Source of the DNA: Sisyra terminalis
Lineage: Eukaryota > Arthropoda > Insecta > Neuroptera > Sisyridae
Assembly (NCBI GenBank): GCA_958496175.1
Contig: OY292278.1
Coordinates: forward strand, 5,890,001 to 5,954,000
Direction of reading: 5' to 3'
DNA length: 64,000 nucleotides
Under the pieces are notes generated by a model. It saw only the letters and a program-made list of their open reading frames with translations, was not told the origin of the DNA and ran no database searches. The first letter of the stretch is position 1. Every line of letters starts with the position of its first letter. Of this stretch, positions 47,927 through 59,547 are shown in pieces. Position numbers and translations under genes: made by a program.

Positions 47927-48963
47927 TAAAGAATGATTCTGTCATTCAAACGAAGTCGAGAGTATTGGTTTACCTATTAAAAATCAGAAAATAGAAAATA
48001 ATGAAATACCACGGAAATCTGGGTCAAATTTTTTGGCTTGAAAGTTTCTAAGTACGAATTTTTTTTTTTTACAATTTGTTGTAAGTTTTGATTAAAGAAA
48101 GTTTTCTGCAGATTGAAAGTTATAATTTTTCTGGATTTAATTGTTCAGAATTGTATAGAATTTTTGCTGGTTTTCCCATACGGTTTGGTCAGGGTTAGGT
48201 TTAGAAAGTATCCATATTTCAGCCTTAAATTCCCTAGGTCTCCGTTTCTCCTTTTAAAGTCGAGAAGCCCAAAAAATTTCAGCAAATGGTGAAGAAGATA
48301 TTATTAAACTAGTTCTAATATAGGAGATCCTCTGTTTTTTTTTTCAATTGACTCTTAAAAGTAATTTCATGCCCTATTAGCCAAAAGCTGCATATTGAAG
48401 GCCCTAACGGTGTCTCCATAATATGAAGGTTTTTGTACTTAATATTGTTAAAGCATGGTTCAGTTTTTCAAACGAAGTCGAGAGTATCGGCTTACTTATT
48501 ATAAATCTGAAAATAAAATACAACGGGAATCAGGGTCGATTTATTTTTTGGTTTTCAAGTTTCTAAGTACGAATATTTTTTTTTACAATTTGTTGCAAGT
48601 TTTGATTAAAGAAATTTTTCTACAGTTAAAAAGAGCAAAGACCAATTGAAAGTTCAACAATTTTTCTGAATTTTATTATTTAGAATTGTACAGAATTTTT
48701 TCTGGTTTTTCCATATAGTTTGGCCAGAGCAAGGTTTGGAAAGTATTAATATTTCAGCCTTAAAGTTATTATGTTCCCTAGGTCCCAATTGCTCCTATTT
48801 AAAGTTGAGAAGTCCAAAAAATTTCATTAAATGGAAAAGAAAATATTATTTATCTTGATCTAGTAGTAGAGATCCTCAGCTTTTTTAGTCGACTCTTGAA
48901 AGCAATTTCATCCCCTATCAGCCAAAAGCTGCATATTGAAGGTCCTAACTTTGCCTCCATAGT
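47927..48963. repeat. tandem duplication, about 515 bp, two copies
   Basis: The first copy starts near 47927 and the second near 48442. Shared ordered landmarks are CAAACGAAGTCGAGAGTAT, AAGTTTCTAAGTACGAAT, ACAATTTGTTG, AGTTTTGATTAAAGAAA, TTTCAGCCTTAAA, GCCAAAAGCTGCATATTGAA and TGTCTCCATA or TTGCCTCCATA. Open frames do not persist through either copy. It has no relation that I can see to the 195-bp unit next to it. Confidence 0.85.
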
Positions 48964-51329
48964 TTATAGTTTTGTTTTTCAATAGTTTGATTTTGAGGAA
49001 GAATTCCCATCAATCTTTTGGTGTATTGTTTCTTCTTGGGGCTGTTTTACAAGAAGTGATAATTCATGCAAAACCACGGTTTGACAATTTTTCTAACCAC
49101 TGATTTTGAGTCGCCAAACATTGGTTCTGGCCTAACAGTGGCTTCGTTCTATGAAAATTAAAATTTAAAAAAAAAATCAGCATTCCAAAAAAACCAAAAA
49201 TACCTCTAATTTTTTTGCAGACATGTGTCGTTCTTTGCTATCTGAAATGAAAGACCTTTCAATGATTTTTTGGGAAAAAATTCTACAATTTGCATTGAAT
49301 TTTGAATACTTCAATTATTTGTTTTTGAATTATATACTTTAACGTTTGCTGACAACAAATAGAGCCAGAAAGTTGAAATATAATATTCCAGGAAATTTCA
49401 AATGCTGAAAGGTAAACTTCAACAAAAAACACATCACTTGTAAATGCAAAAGAATGTCAATGAATATCTTCAATGTTTTCTTTTGAATAACAACCAACGA
49501 AAAGAAAAAAACACATTAGAAAAAATGATCTTATTACACAAAGATAACTCAACTCCAAAACTTTTCCATCTCACAATTTTTATTAATATTCTCATCTTTC
49601 TATAATCTAATTTCTTAACGTTATTGATTAGTGTAATATAATATCAAATAAATGGGAGCTTGAGCTCCTTTAAGATGCTGTAAGACGATGATAAGAGTAC
49701 AAGTAAGTTAGTACATCGCAGAGCGCACGTAACGTATTTATTTTTTCCCTTTTAAATATTTATTTATCACATTAACTCGAATTTTATATTTATAAATAAA
49801 ATAAAATGCGCGCATTTACCTTCACTTTCGTATTTACGTTTTTCTTGTGTGTATCTTGTTTCAGAAACTTTTCCTATAGACTTTCGTTTTTATATCACAA
49901 TTTTATTGTTCAATAAATATTCCAATCCCCAAATCATATTTTTGCAAGTTGATAAATTTATACTTGAAATTTGATTGGAAAGTTGGCCGGAAAAACTTAT
50001 GATTTTCAATTTTCATTTGACGAAACTTTCCCCTATCAAAACTGAAAATGAACATTTTATTGGATTAGAACGAATTACACATTATATACAATTGCCTTTA
50101 ATTAAAACATTTACTCAATTCAACAAACGAAATTTTGTTATAATTTAATGATAAATTTGAGAAGCTTCTCGTCTATGATTCGAAGCATTGTTATTGCTAT
50201 GCGATGGCGTTAATTATCATTGTTTACAAATCGTTATTGTTGCCAATTATGTAAATTTTAATTCGGAACGAATAAGGATAAATGGTTTGGGGGATGAAAA
50301 CGAATGGAAATCGTTTAGATTACTCTAAAAGTTTTCATGCAATCAAATCATAGGTGGATGGATAAATGTGAGTGGTGTAAACATTGCAAATTTTCCGAAA
50401 TGAATGCTGAATTTTTATTCCCTTACAAACACCAACAGAAATCATAATATTTACCTTAAAAGTTTTACAAAAATATTTCCTAATTGAAAGCTTTTATTTC
50501 GACCTAAATTGATGAAAGAATTTCCCGTAGGTTTTATGATGTTAATAAAGTGCATCACTTTCCAATGGCATTATAAAGTAATTTAAATTTAAATTAAACA
50601 AAAAAAAAATAACAGAAACCAATCGTAATCCTAAAATAACAATCAAACAAATGGCGATCGTGCCTCTGAAAACATGACAATTGAAATAGGCAATCATTTG
50701 TTTTAAGTAAAACGCAAAAGCTTCTTTGATCACATATTTAACGTTTGATATCCAATTTTCAAATGGAATTAACAAAACATAACCGTTTTAAGCTCCGCTC
50801 CACCGTCGAACCATTTCAGTGCTTTGAAAGCGTCCCGGGTCCAATCTATTGGCGCTTTTATCCGAAACCGTACTTAAACAGCCACTAGTGCCATTGTCAT
50901 ACAAATCGAACGACTTGGAAATAACGTCCGTCCATTTTGCCTATCGTTTACAAACCGTGAAGACTCGATCCCATTTCGTGTGAATATTTAAATGGGAAAC
51001 CGAAAACCTTTTATTGTATATTAAGTGACGAAAATGGGGAAAACTCTCAAGTGGTTTTCCTGCTCCGTATCGAATTTTAGATGGCTTGTTCTGCTTTTTT
51101 CTCGCCCGGTGGTTTCAAAGTGTTTTCGATGATGATAGAAGGGTACGAGTAATTGGCAGGATAACTTTTAAGTTCAATAAAAAATTGTTGCAATTAAAAT
51201 TACTTCGGTTATTTTAATAGAGCTTTAATTGTTACAGTTTGCTGTTTAATCTTTAATGTATTAACGGATAAATTTCCATTGATTTTAACAGGGAATTTGA
51301 TTAAAAAACTAATTTGCTTTATAGAAATA
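48964..51329. other. gene-free block
   Basis: No gene is recognised. Sequence from 50750 to 51130 is GC-richer and of mixed composition, without a coding frame that I can match. The minus-strand 77-codon frame at 50542-50775 is unsupported. Confidence 0.45.
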
Positions 51330-51779
51330 CTAGCTTATCCCCGCGACTTCGTCTGCGTAACGTATTTTATTTTTCTTATTCTTTTACGAAAAATATAATC
51401 ATACTACATCATACATCAAATAAAAAATATCGCCAAGTTCAATAAATTTGGTCTTAATTATGACTAAAAAAAGTCGAAAATTATCAAAATACTCGCGTCA
51501 AAATAACCCAATCTCCCTTTTTCGATTCCCGAATGAACCTTTTTCCAAAAACTACTACACTATTGTACTGTACAACACAACCGCGAAATTGAAATTTGTA
51601 CAATTGCACGAAACCCAGTTCTTCCATCATCATGTATAACCATTATGTATCTTTAAACTTATAATTGAAATATCTGAATTTCAACTATATAAATAAACCA
51701 TATTGGATAGTCCAGAGTTCACCATACACGATTTGGCGTATGCCTTTTGCTCTGGAAGAAGATTTTAAATTTCTTTTAT

Positions 51780-51885
51780 CATTATGACGATTTCTGGCTG
51801 GAATTGCGAACTTTTTTCGTGATCCCTTTCACGTACTTGCAAATAAAAGATATTGTCCCCCCCCAAGAAAAAAATCCTGAATTTT
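51780..51885. mobile_element. diverged fragment of the 18.9-kb MITE family
   Basis: The stretch GGAATTGCGAACTTTTTTCG, TGATCCCTTTCACG, AGATATTGTCCCCCC and AAGAAAAAAATCCTGAA follows the order of the right half of the MITE at 18877-19140. Ends are degraded and no duplication is visible. Confidence 0.6.
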
Positions 51886-51997
51886 TTCTTGTCCGTTAGG
51901 GTAGGAATTTTCAAAAAAAATATCTTATCACATGCCTACTTCCTATAAGGAATACACCGAATATTAAAATTTCATCGGTCAGAGGAGTATATAAATA

Positions 51998-52595
51998 CTA
52001 GGGTGATTTTTTTTTTACTTTTCTTTTTTTTTGGTCCAATCGTGAAATTTTAATGGAAATACCAAAAAAAAATTCTCTGAAAAATTGAGCACTTAATATT
52101 AATTTTAAGTCCTCGACCAAGACGTGTAAAGATTTCCCATTGAAAATACACGGAAACTCTGATTTTTTATTTTTAAATTTCTATATCTCAGCGGCATTTC
52201 ATGGGATCGCTTTTACCGAAGATGATTTTTTCTCAGAACTAAACGCTCTACAAAAGTGCCTATTGCAATAAAGTCGTAACTCACACCGGTGAGGTAGTAC
52301 GGGCCACTGAACCTGATTTTTCCATAAAATTCGTTTTTTTTTGCATTTATCTCGTAAATTACAAGAGCTACGGAAAAAAATATAAATAAAAAACTTGTAG
52401 AGAATTTGATTTTCTACAAAAAAGTTCTTGTAGACCAAATCGCTAAGATCAATATTAAACGAGATATTAAGTTTATATAAATATATTTTTTTTATATCAA
52501 TTTATAAGTTTAAATCAATGATCAGCAAAAATTTCACAGAAAAATCAATTCAAGGCTTAATATCTCGTTTAATATTGATCTTCGCGATTTGTATT
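51998..52595. mobile_element. palindromic insert related to family P, inside Helitron
   Basis: It starts TAGGGTGATTTTTTTTT and holds GAGCACTTAATATTAATTTTAAG-like sequence and ACGCTCTACAAAAGTGCC, as in the palindromic elements at 17.6, 36.3 and 63.0 kb. The inner arms 52436-52472 and 52552-52589 (AAATCGCTAAGATCAATATT and its reverse complement with a small change) form a palindrome. Compared with the uninterrupted Helitron at 33600, the insert lies between ATAAATAC and TTAAATAC, a possible 8-bp duplication with one change. The right TIR is missing. Confidence 0.6.
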
Positions 52596-52730
52596 TATTA
52601 AATACACCATTTTATACATGCATGGTTTTAAAAACGTTTTTATTTTAAGCTTTATTACTATTATTATTGTTATTAGTATTACTCAAATCTTTCCTTTTTA
52701 TAATAATAGATAAATATTTTTGAAATAATG

Positions 52731-52943
52731 TTTTTTTTAAATAAGAAGACAATTCAGGTTATTTAAGATCTTTTTTTTTATTTAATATTTTTATTATTCA
52801 ATTAGCTACGTTTCGATATTAATCGCAACTTCATCAGGCTTATTGATTCACAAAAATAAAATATTTTCAATTTAAATTCAATAAATTTATTGAATTGTCT
52901 TCTTATTTAAAAAAATAAAAGCTGAGATCAGAATTTTATCATC
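52731..52943 (-). mobile_element. foldback retroposon-like element, 213 bp, 10-bp duplication
   Basis: The identical 10-mer TGAAATAATG flanks it (52721-52730 and 52944-52953). The left part TTTAAATAAGAAGACAATTC is inverted at 52893-52918. It carries one minus-strand CTGATGAAG...GAAACG motif. The right end GATCAGAATTTTATCATC matches the end of the element at 9342 with one change. No coding capacity. Confidence 0.8.
52803..52838 (-). ncRNA. hammerhead-like stem-loop motif, copy 6
   Basis: Minus strand: CCTGATGAAG, TTGCGATTAATATC, GAAACGTAGCT. Both core boxes are intact; the stem has shifted to CGAT/ATCG and is weaker, so this copy is degraded. Confidence 0.35.
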
Positions 52944-53442
52944 TGAAATAATGAATGTTATCACCAGTAGATATTTTAAACTACCAATTGAAAAATTCAT
53001 ATTTTCCCCGGAAAAAAAATCTAAATAAAATTATTTTTAATAACAAAAGTCCACTGGTTGTAAGAATTAATTAAGGGTATCCATAAGATTATTACAAGCT
53101 TCCTAACTTTATGAGTCTTTACAAGAAAATATTCCCAACAATTTTCGTTTTGTTAGTGCGACATTGTTGTGGAAACAATGGCAAATTCGGCAAAGAGTTC
53201 CCCAAGGAAATGAATTCCGAATGCGTAGAGCCTATTAAACAATACGTATATATATAAAGAGACAGAGAAATAGGAGAAATTCTTTTATTTCACGGAAAAT
53301 TTCATATGGTACAATCTGGAACGAAACGCAATAATAAATGTCGGTTCGGGGTTAAAAGAGAAAAATTCTCTCCGAGTTCTGTTGGGGTAGTTTTGCTATA
53401 TTAAAAATTGAAGTAGAAGACGTGACATCCTAGTCAAGGAAC

Positions 53443-53520
53443 TGACGTCACGGGAATATGACTAAGTTCACGTGATGGTAGTTTGGGTAGTGCTTAAGTG
53501 TGCGATCTTATGTGACGTCA
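53443..53520. promoter_or_regulatory. paired CRE-like sites with an E-box
   Basis: Two perfect TGACGTCA palindromes lie at 53443-53450 and 53513-53520, with CACGTG at 53469-53474 between them and GACGTGAC just upstream (53419). TGACGTCA is the CREB/ATF-type bZIP consensus, CACGTG a bHLH E-box. An 8-mer of this composition is expected less than once per window, so two in 78 bp is notable. No adjacent gene is seen, so function is inferred. Confidence 0.4.
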
Positions 53521-53665
53521 GAGGATGAACTTTATCGTCGTAAAAGAGATCAAAAACCAGTAACATAATTGTTTAAAAGTTGACAACAATCCCTTTAAAA
53601 TAAGTAGAAAAAAATCATCCATAAAAATTATAAAACGTAAGCACTTTTCGATTGATTCAAAATTG

Positions 53666-53694
53666 AAAAATCGAGCTTTCAAAGCTCGATTTTT
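53666..53694. repeat. perfect 14-bp-arm palindrome with GAGCTTT core
   Basis: Arms AAAAATCGAGCTTT and AAAGCTCGATTTTT surround a single C. A T-run follows, so a transcript would resemble a short hairpin terminator, but no gene precedes it. Confidence 0.7.
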
Positions 53695-55445
53695 TATTTT
53701 TTATTTTTGTGTTGAAGAGAATTATTTCATCAAGCTTTCAATTGTTGCTGTACAATACATCTCACTTGGACCACCACATAGCACACAGCATCGCTCCTTT
53801 TTCATTTCGAGCTTTTGTTGAAAAACCAAACATGTGGTTTTATTCCAAGGTAGTCTTGATCCAAAGCTGTCGTTCTTTTTGTCTTTTGTGCACATGTGGC
53901 TGGTACAATATTGTCATTTCATTCAAACTGCAACTTCATCCATGTCACCACCATCACCACTCTGCAACCCCGAGGGCGTGAATCTTATACACAATATCTC
54001 TCTATCATATTGCAGAAAAGAGAATTTTCATTTTTACAGTATCATTATAAAAATCATTCATTATTTTTTTTTGCTTTTCTTCTGAGACATTATCTCGTAA
54101 CAAAAGAGGAAATATATATATATAACAATATATATATGTGCATCCCGCTACATGTGAGACCTTTTTATGCCATGCACGCATTGCATCCCTCCGTAATAGT
54201 CCCCTAATGTCTCCACAGCCCATTTGATCAGTTAAGGGTTTAAACAATAATGACACCTAGCGAGTGTGTTTAAAGCTTCTCACGGCATCAATTTTTGAAT
54301 AAATAATTTCAATCGTATGAGATAAAAATATTTACAAAGTGGGCTGTGGAAACATTAACGTGAATATAGCTGTATGGTGGCCTACGTAAATCCCATAAGC
54401 AGAAAACAAATATAACGCGACTAAACAAACAAATTAAACGGAATTCATTTGTCGTGTAGGTATCTATTTGCACATTTAAATTTTCGCCCTCTTTTTTAAA
54501 CGTTTTTAACATTATTATCTTCACAAATTGATCATTTTTCCAGGGTCATTAATTTTATTTTGCGTTCCATAATAAATTTTGCTAAAACAATAAAAAAAAT
54601 ACCATAACTTTTCACTAAATATAATATTTAATCTAACACAGATTTTTAAAATTATTTTTTAGACTATTTAATAACCATTAAAATTGGATTATATATTTGA
54701 ATATTTCGGTCAAAGCTTTAATAGTTATATTACATCAAAAAAATTGATATACGGAAAAATTATAAATAAACACCTGTTAATTTGAGAAGTAGAGTTAAAA
54801 ATGCAACAAAAGAAAGGAAAATAGATGAGAAATTCAACACAATATTAGAAATTTTCATTATTGGAACTTACCAAAGTTTGTCAACTCTAAGGGAATTTAT
54901 AAAAGGGGTTGAAAAAAGTGCATCACGCAAAGTTGCTGATATTTTGGAACCATTGAGTTTTTTTCAATATAAAGGTATAAAAATAAACGAAAGAATGTTC
55001 AAGGACATTTTAATTTTTTTATTTTCAATATTTATATTGTTGTTTATTAATTTTTAAACTAAATCTATGTCAATTGATTTCAAGTAGATGCTTTTAAATC
55101 ATGCATTGAATAAAATTGAAAAAAAAATGAAGGTACAAACGTTTTTATTTGAAAACAATAGACATTTATAGATATTGATTAAATGAGAATTGAGCTTTGA
55201 AGTTTTGTATTGAATATTGAAAAATAATATAACGTTTTTACTGTGGTTACATTTGAATGTTAAATAACTGGTAGAGTAATGGAAGTTTTCGAAAAATTAC
55301 AACAATATTTTAACGAGCTTTTAGATACCTAGAAAAGCATTCCTGTTGAAATTCACATTTTAATATTTATTGGAATTCTAAGAAGAGTATTCATAACAAT
55401 TTCCGGACAATAGTTCGTGTTCAAAAATTAAAAATATGACCGAAA

Positions 55446-56130
55446 ATTTTCAATAACACCGGCACACAAAAAAAAAAGTGCTCTGTACTTTTGACCGGAC
55501 CTACATAAATCTACGTATTTTGACCCCTTGAACACGAATCCGGGGTGGGTTTGACCCGTACACCCTCAAAAATTCGAGAAAACTTTAAAAAACCGAAAAA
55601 AATGGTTACGATCGGCAGTTTTGGTGACATAAAATTTTTTTTGAACTAAATCGAGCATGATTTTCATGTTTTTCGATCCGCTGAATACAAATTCGAAGTT
55701 TATGTAGACCATAAGCCGTTTTTATTGTAAGAAAATTGCAAAAAACCCTTAAAAATTGTAAAAAATTACGGCTACTGTTCTAAAATTCGAGATTATATGA
55801 TGAAAATAAACTTTTAAATCTCTACAAAGGATATTTTGCATATTTTTTTTATTTTTGGAATATGATTTTTGAAGATTATTTGGCTAACCGCGATTTTGTT
55901 ATTTCTATAGATTTTTTACGATTAACAATTTTTTTTTTTAATTCCGGATCAATGAACCTCAAATTTATACTCAACAGATTTGCCAGCATGTCAAATTTAT
56001 TATGATTTCATTAAAAATTTGATATTTATCACAAGAACTTTGATTTTTACATCTTTTCATTTTTCATGTTCATGAAAACCACTCCTGATTTTTCAAAAAT
56101 CAGGAATGGTTTTCATGTGTGACTTTTTCA
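55446..56130. other. possible unclassified repeat with a tight hairpin
   Basis: The start has ACCGGCACAC then an A-run, GTGCTCTGTACTTTTGACC and GTTTGACCCGTACACCC, a style seen in dispersed repeats, but no second copy lies in the window. A near-perfect hairpin occupies 56071-56117. No coding capacity. Confidence 0.35.
56071..56117. repeat. 22-bp-arm hairpin with 3-base loop
   Basis: Arms run 56071-56092 (CATGAAAACCACTCCTGATT then TT) and 56096-56117, with one mismatch (an A where the left arm predicts G) and a TCA loop. The loop is too tight for a typical pre-miRNA. It may be a foldback remnant or cruciform-forming site. Confidence 0.75.
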
Positions 56131-58300
56131 TTAAAACGTCCTGTTTCAATAAAAATTTACAAATTAAAAGGAAAGAATTAAAAAAACTTTCAAAAGTCTG
56201 TTCCTTGCATTGATAGGGAGTTATGGAACAGGAAAAATAGATAGCACATATTGCAAAAATAAAAGCACCATTAAATCAATTTTTTTTACGAAGATATGAT
56301 GTTTAGAAAAGATCATATTTGGTAATTAAAGCAATGGACGAAGAAGTATCGACATAAATAAGAAATGGGCCTAAATTTCAATGCATTCAACAATGTTGAA
56401 GATTGCATCCTGAATAAAAAGAGGTTCAAGAATCTAAATAATAGTATTTTTTTAAATCAAAGGGTTCCAAAGAACTGAAGTTACTTCCAAATTAAAAACC
56501 AAATGTATTTTTTTTTTTCATTTCGTCAAACTAACTTATTTGTTAACGAAATATTAGTTTTTCATCAATTGAAAATGAGTTTATTTTTATCTATATTTAT
56601 ATCTCAATTTTATCTATATTTTGCCAAACGTTAATATAAAAGCATGAAGAAATTTTAGTCAAGAACATTAAGTCATTATCGTGAGGAATAATAAAACAAC
56701 CCTTAAAAGTCTTTCGAGATATTTTGCAATGTAATTCAATACTCCAATATAATAACACAGAAAAAAAGCTCTTGATCTGAAACTTAATAAGGTGGCTTAT
56801 CGGCGTTGGTCTCTTGTTTTTAAGCCTTCAACTGTCTCCACTCTTTTGTTTGTGTCTTTCCCATTGGCGTATCATTACTTTCGACGAATTTCATTTTATC
56901 GTCCATATTTATCATGCCAAATCGGCACATATTTGTTTTGCTTGTGGCAAGTTCATAAAAGCCAAGATGAAAAACGTGAATATGAGATCCGTGCACGTTT
57001 TATACTCCATGTTTCATTACTTTCGTTATGTTTGCATAGAAATTTTGATGTTTGCATTATATTGTTTTTTTTTTTGTATAAATCATTATTTATTTATTCG
57101 TTTTTATTTGTATCATTTATTTTTCCTTGGGGATCGTACACAATAATACACGAATTACGTCCAATAAACGACCTCGGCTCGTTTAGGCAATCGATTTTCG
57201 AAAAAAATGAACATCGTTTCGCTGCTTTTGTTTGTGTGTGGTATTGTTTACAAATTTCATGGCCATCTTTGATTATTTGAGTTTGGTCCGAAAGGGATGA
57301 GCTTTTTGTGATTGTTGTGGATGTGACAGAAGTGTTGTGTTGTAATTGAAAGAAGAAAAAACAAATGCTCACCAACAACAACTTTTGTTGCCAACGACCT
57401 TGAAACTAGGGGATGTGTGGAGATGAGTTTTTCTCGTCACGTTCAAGGAAAATGTCCGAAAAAATTGTCATCATATATTTGTTTATTTTTTTTTTTGGTT
57501 TTTGGCTAGAAATGTTTATTCATAAGTTCGAGACGGATAAATCTTTTGCGTGGAAAATATGTTTGTCAAACGATTCGGTGGTGGTGGTGGTGGTGGTGAA
57601 AAGAGGGATGAATCCACCCCCGTTTGTCATCTTTTATTCTTGCTGTCGTGGCCTTATTTCTGGTTTCATAGGCGCGAGACGACTCTTAGTTTATCCGACT
57701 TTTGGGATTTTAGCGCAGTGCGTAGATAATAAACTTATCGAAAACATATATAAAACATATATCGAATTCCCGTATTTACGGTACATAGTATTGGGGATAT
57801 GGGAACAAGTCGAAAACAAAGTTGGCATCGGTGTTTGATAAATTGATGCGAGACTTGGAGGAATATTAATTGTTGTGTTTATTTGAACGTCATTTTTCAT
57901 CAAAAGCTCAGAGAAAAAACATCAAAACGATTTTCGGGGGATACTAAAGTTGAAGAAACTCTGCAGAAATTTGGTTGCAAAAAATGAATACGATTCGTTC
58001 CATAGAAAGTTACACGGGCGAAATTGTATGGAAAAACTTGGACCTTGAACTTTGAAAAGAACTTTCTTGTGCTTTTTGTGATTTTGAAGTCATTAATTTT
58101 CTTTTTGTATTGATAGTATCACAGTGAACAGGCAATCTTATCTTTTAATAATCTTTAAGATTTGTAATCGGAAGGCTTCTTAAGCTAAATAAGGCTTTCT
58201 TCAGATATTATCTTACAAACAATCGAAAAATCATTGCTGCAAATGTGTATAAAAGCTACATGAAAGTATGTCCAATATTTCTTTGGTTTCTTCAAAAAAT
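56131..58300. other. gene-free block
   Basis: No gene is supported. The longest open frame in the window, 162 codons at 56792-57280, is rich in Phe, Leu, Ser and Tyr, overlaps other frames on both strands and has no recognised motif. A 141-codon frame at 57413-57838 gains length from a GGT microsatellite. Neither has a coding-like codon pattern that I can see. Confidence 0.5.
57577..57598. repeat. GGT microsatellite
   Basis: About seven uninterrupted GGT/GTG units. It stands alone in unique sequence. Confidence 0.9.
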
Positions 58301-58319
58301 TTTCCGTGCTTCAATTTTG

Positions 58320-59300
58320 TTCTATGGAAGAAATTACGTATCAGATCATCAATTTGGATTCTGGTGATTCCATTTCACAATTGTGCAAGCATATAAAGTA
58401 ATAAATGCGATGCAAAATGCAATTGGAATCAAAATTCTTTTTTGAAGTTTTCTGTATATTTCTCAAGTTTTTAAAAGTTGAGACACAAGGGATTGCTTCA
58501 AAAAATCAGAAGGGGTGTTTAAAAAGATTACTGTAAGATTGTGAAATCTTATCTAATAGACAAAGACTTCCAAATTAAACAGGGAAAAGCAGTGAATGAT
58601 TTGAAGTAGATTGGTGGCAAAAGAAAGTATCCTTTGGGTTCTTGTTGTATTTAATATACATGGCTGACTTTCCAAATATCGAAAAAGTTATCACAGTTTC
58701 ATACGTTGACGACAAGGCACTGATATCAGTAGGAGATGATTCTGATGAGGTTTCCAACAAACTTTAGAATGCCTTAGTGGAGTGCTGCAGGAAGGCCAAC
58801 AAAAGGAAAACCAAAATTAATGAAAACAAGTCTATCCCATTACTTTTTCCTATCAGATAACAGTGTTGCCCATAACTATCCCCAAATGGATTACAAAAAA
58901 TATTTAAAAATACACCTAGATGATTAATTTGGGCTAAAACCTATTAAAAATCAGCCATTGCCACTTGTACAACAAATAAGGCCTTTAAAACTCAAAAATT
59001 TGGACCTACAAAGAATTTTGGGTACAGTTTCCTACTCAAACGTGTAAATAATTTAAAGATTCCAGGGCAAAGATTTGAGGACAATAAATGCACCATGGTA
59101 CATTAATAATATGAGAATCCACAAATAACTAGAAGTGGAACATGTAAAAAACAAGATTATTTGGCTAGCATGGATTTTTGAAGCTAGAATTAATGATCAT
59201 CCAAATAATTTCCCCTTGAATCTATTGGATAATGGTGCAAATCTTAAGCATCTCAAAAGAATATCTTTAATTCGCTTGACTAAAAAATTTAAATGATTTG
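58320..59300 (+). mobile_element. Jockey-like LINE remnant, plus strand
   Basis: Plus-strand readings in order: ISDHQFGF-like at about 58340; LYLIYMADFPNIEKVITVSY, then VDDKALISVGDDSDEVSNKL (58645-58765, the reverse-transcriptase catalytic box with both Asp kept as YVDD), KTKINENKS; KYLKIHLDD (about 58900, the KYLGI.LD block); then about 59060-59280 NAPWYINNMRIHK, EVEHVKNKIIWLAWIFEARI, NDHPNNFPLNLLDNGANLKH, the Jockey C-terminus. Stops and frameshifts throughout. It ends about 250 bp before the Helitron. Spacing is close to normal, so it is more complete than the other LINE fragments. Confidence 0.85.
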
Positions 59301-59547
59301 TAACCTAATCGAGTTGCTTCTTACTAGAAATTACTGTTATATTAGAAATTATTATTTTGTCATTGGACACAACTAAAATGTATCCCCTCAAATTCTAATT
59401 TTTAAGACATAGAACAATTTGATTAATATCCTGAAAGCTTGATTAGAAAACTTTCAGTTTCATTTTAACATTTTAGTTAACCAACTCAGCTAAGCTGGCA
59501 CAACCTGTATAATCGATCCTTTGCCATTTCAATCAAATCTATTCTAA

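Larger units (their letters stand above)
51330..52700 (-). mobile_element. Helitron family A, minus-strand copy with nested inserts
   Basis: The minus-strand 3' terminus is GACGAAGTCGCGGGGATAAG-CTAG, with CTAG at 51330-51333 and T following on the minus strand, as in element A (13140-13163). Interior landmarks (GAAACCCAGTTCTTCCATC, TATCTGAATTTCAACTATATA, GGAATACACCGAATATTAAA, GCATGGTTTTAAAAACG, ATT microsatellite) match the copy at 32430-34286. It is interrupted by a MITE fragment at about 51780-51885 and a palindromic insert at about 51998-52595. The 5' end is lost near 52700. Confidence 0.75.
52954..55445. other. gene-free block
   Basis: No gene is recognised. It includes a bZIP-like site cluster (53443-53520), a perfect hairpin (53666-53694) and AT runs at 54111-54137. 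Overlapping frames of 80-100 codons at 53709-54256 lie on both strands and share no known domain. The 91-codon frame 54782-55057 has no recognisable similarity. Confidence 0.45.

Noticed and set aside
54782..55057. Small host gene of 91 codons
   Set aside because: It has a mixed N-terminal half, but no recognisable family, no splice context and a low-complexity hydrophobic end.
56792..57280. 162-codon open frame, the longest in the window
   Set aside because: Composition is dominated by Phe, Leu, Ser and Tyr from T-rich DNA, other frames overlap it on both strands, and no domain or motif is recognisable.
57413..57838. 141-codon open frame with a valine run
   Set aside because: Part of its length comes from the GGT microsatellite; the rest has no recognisable motif.
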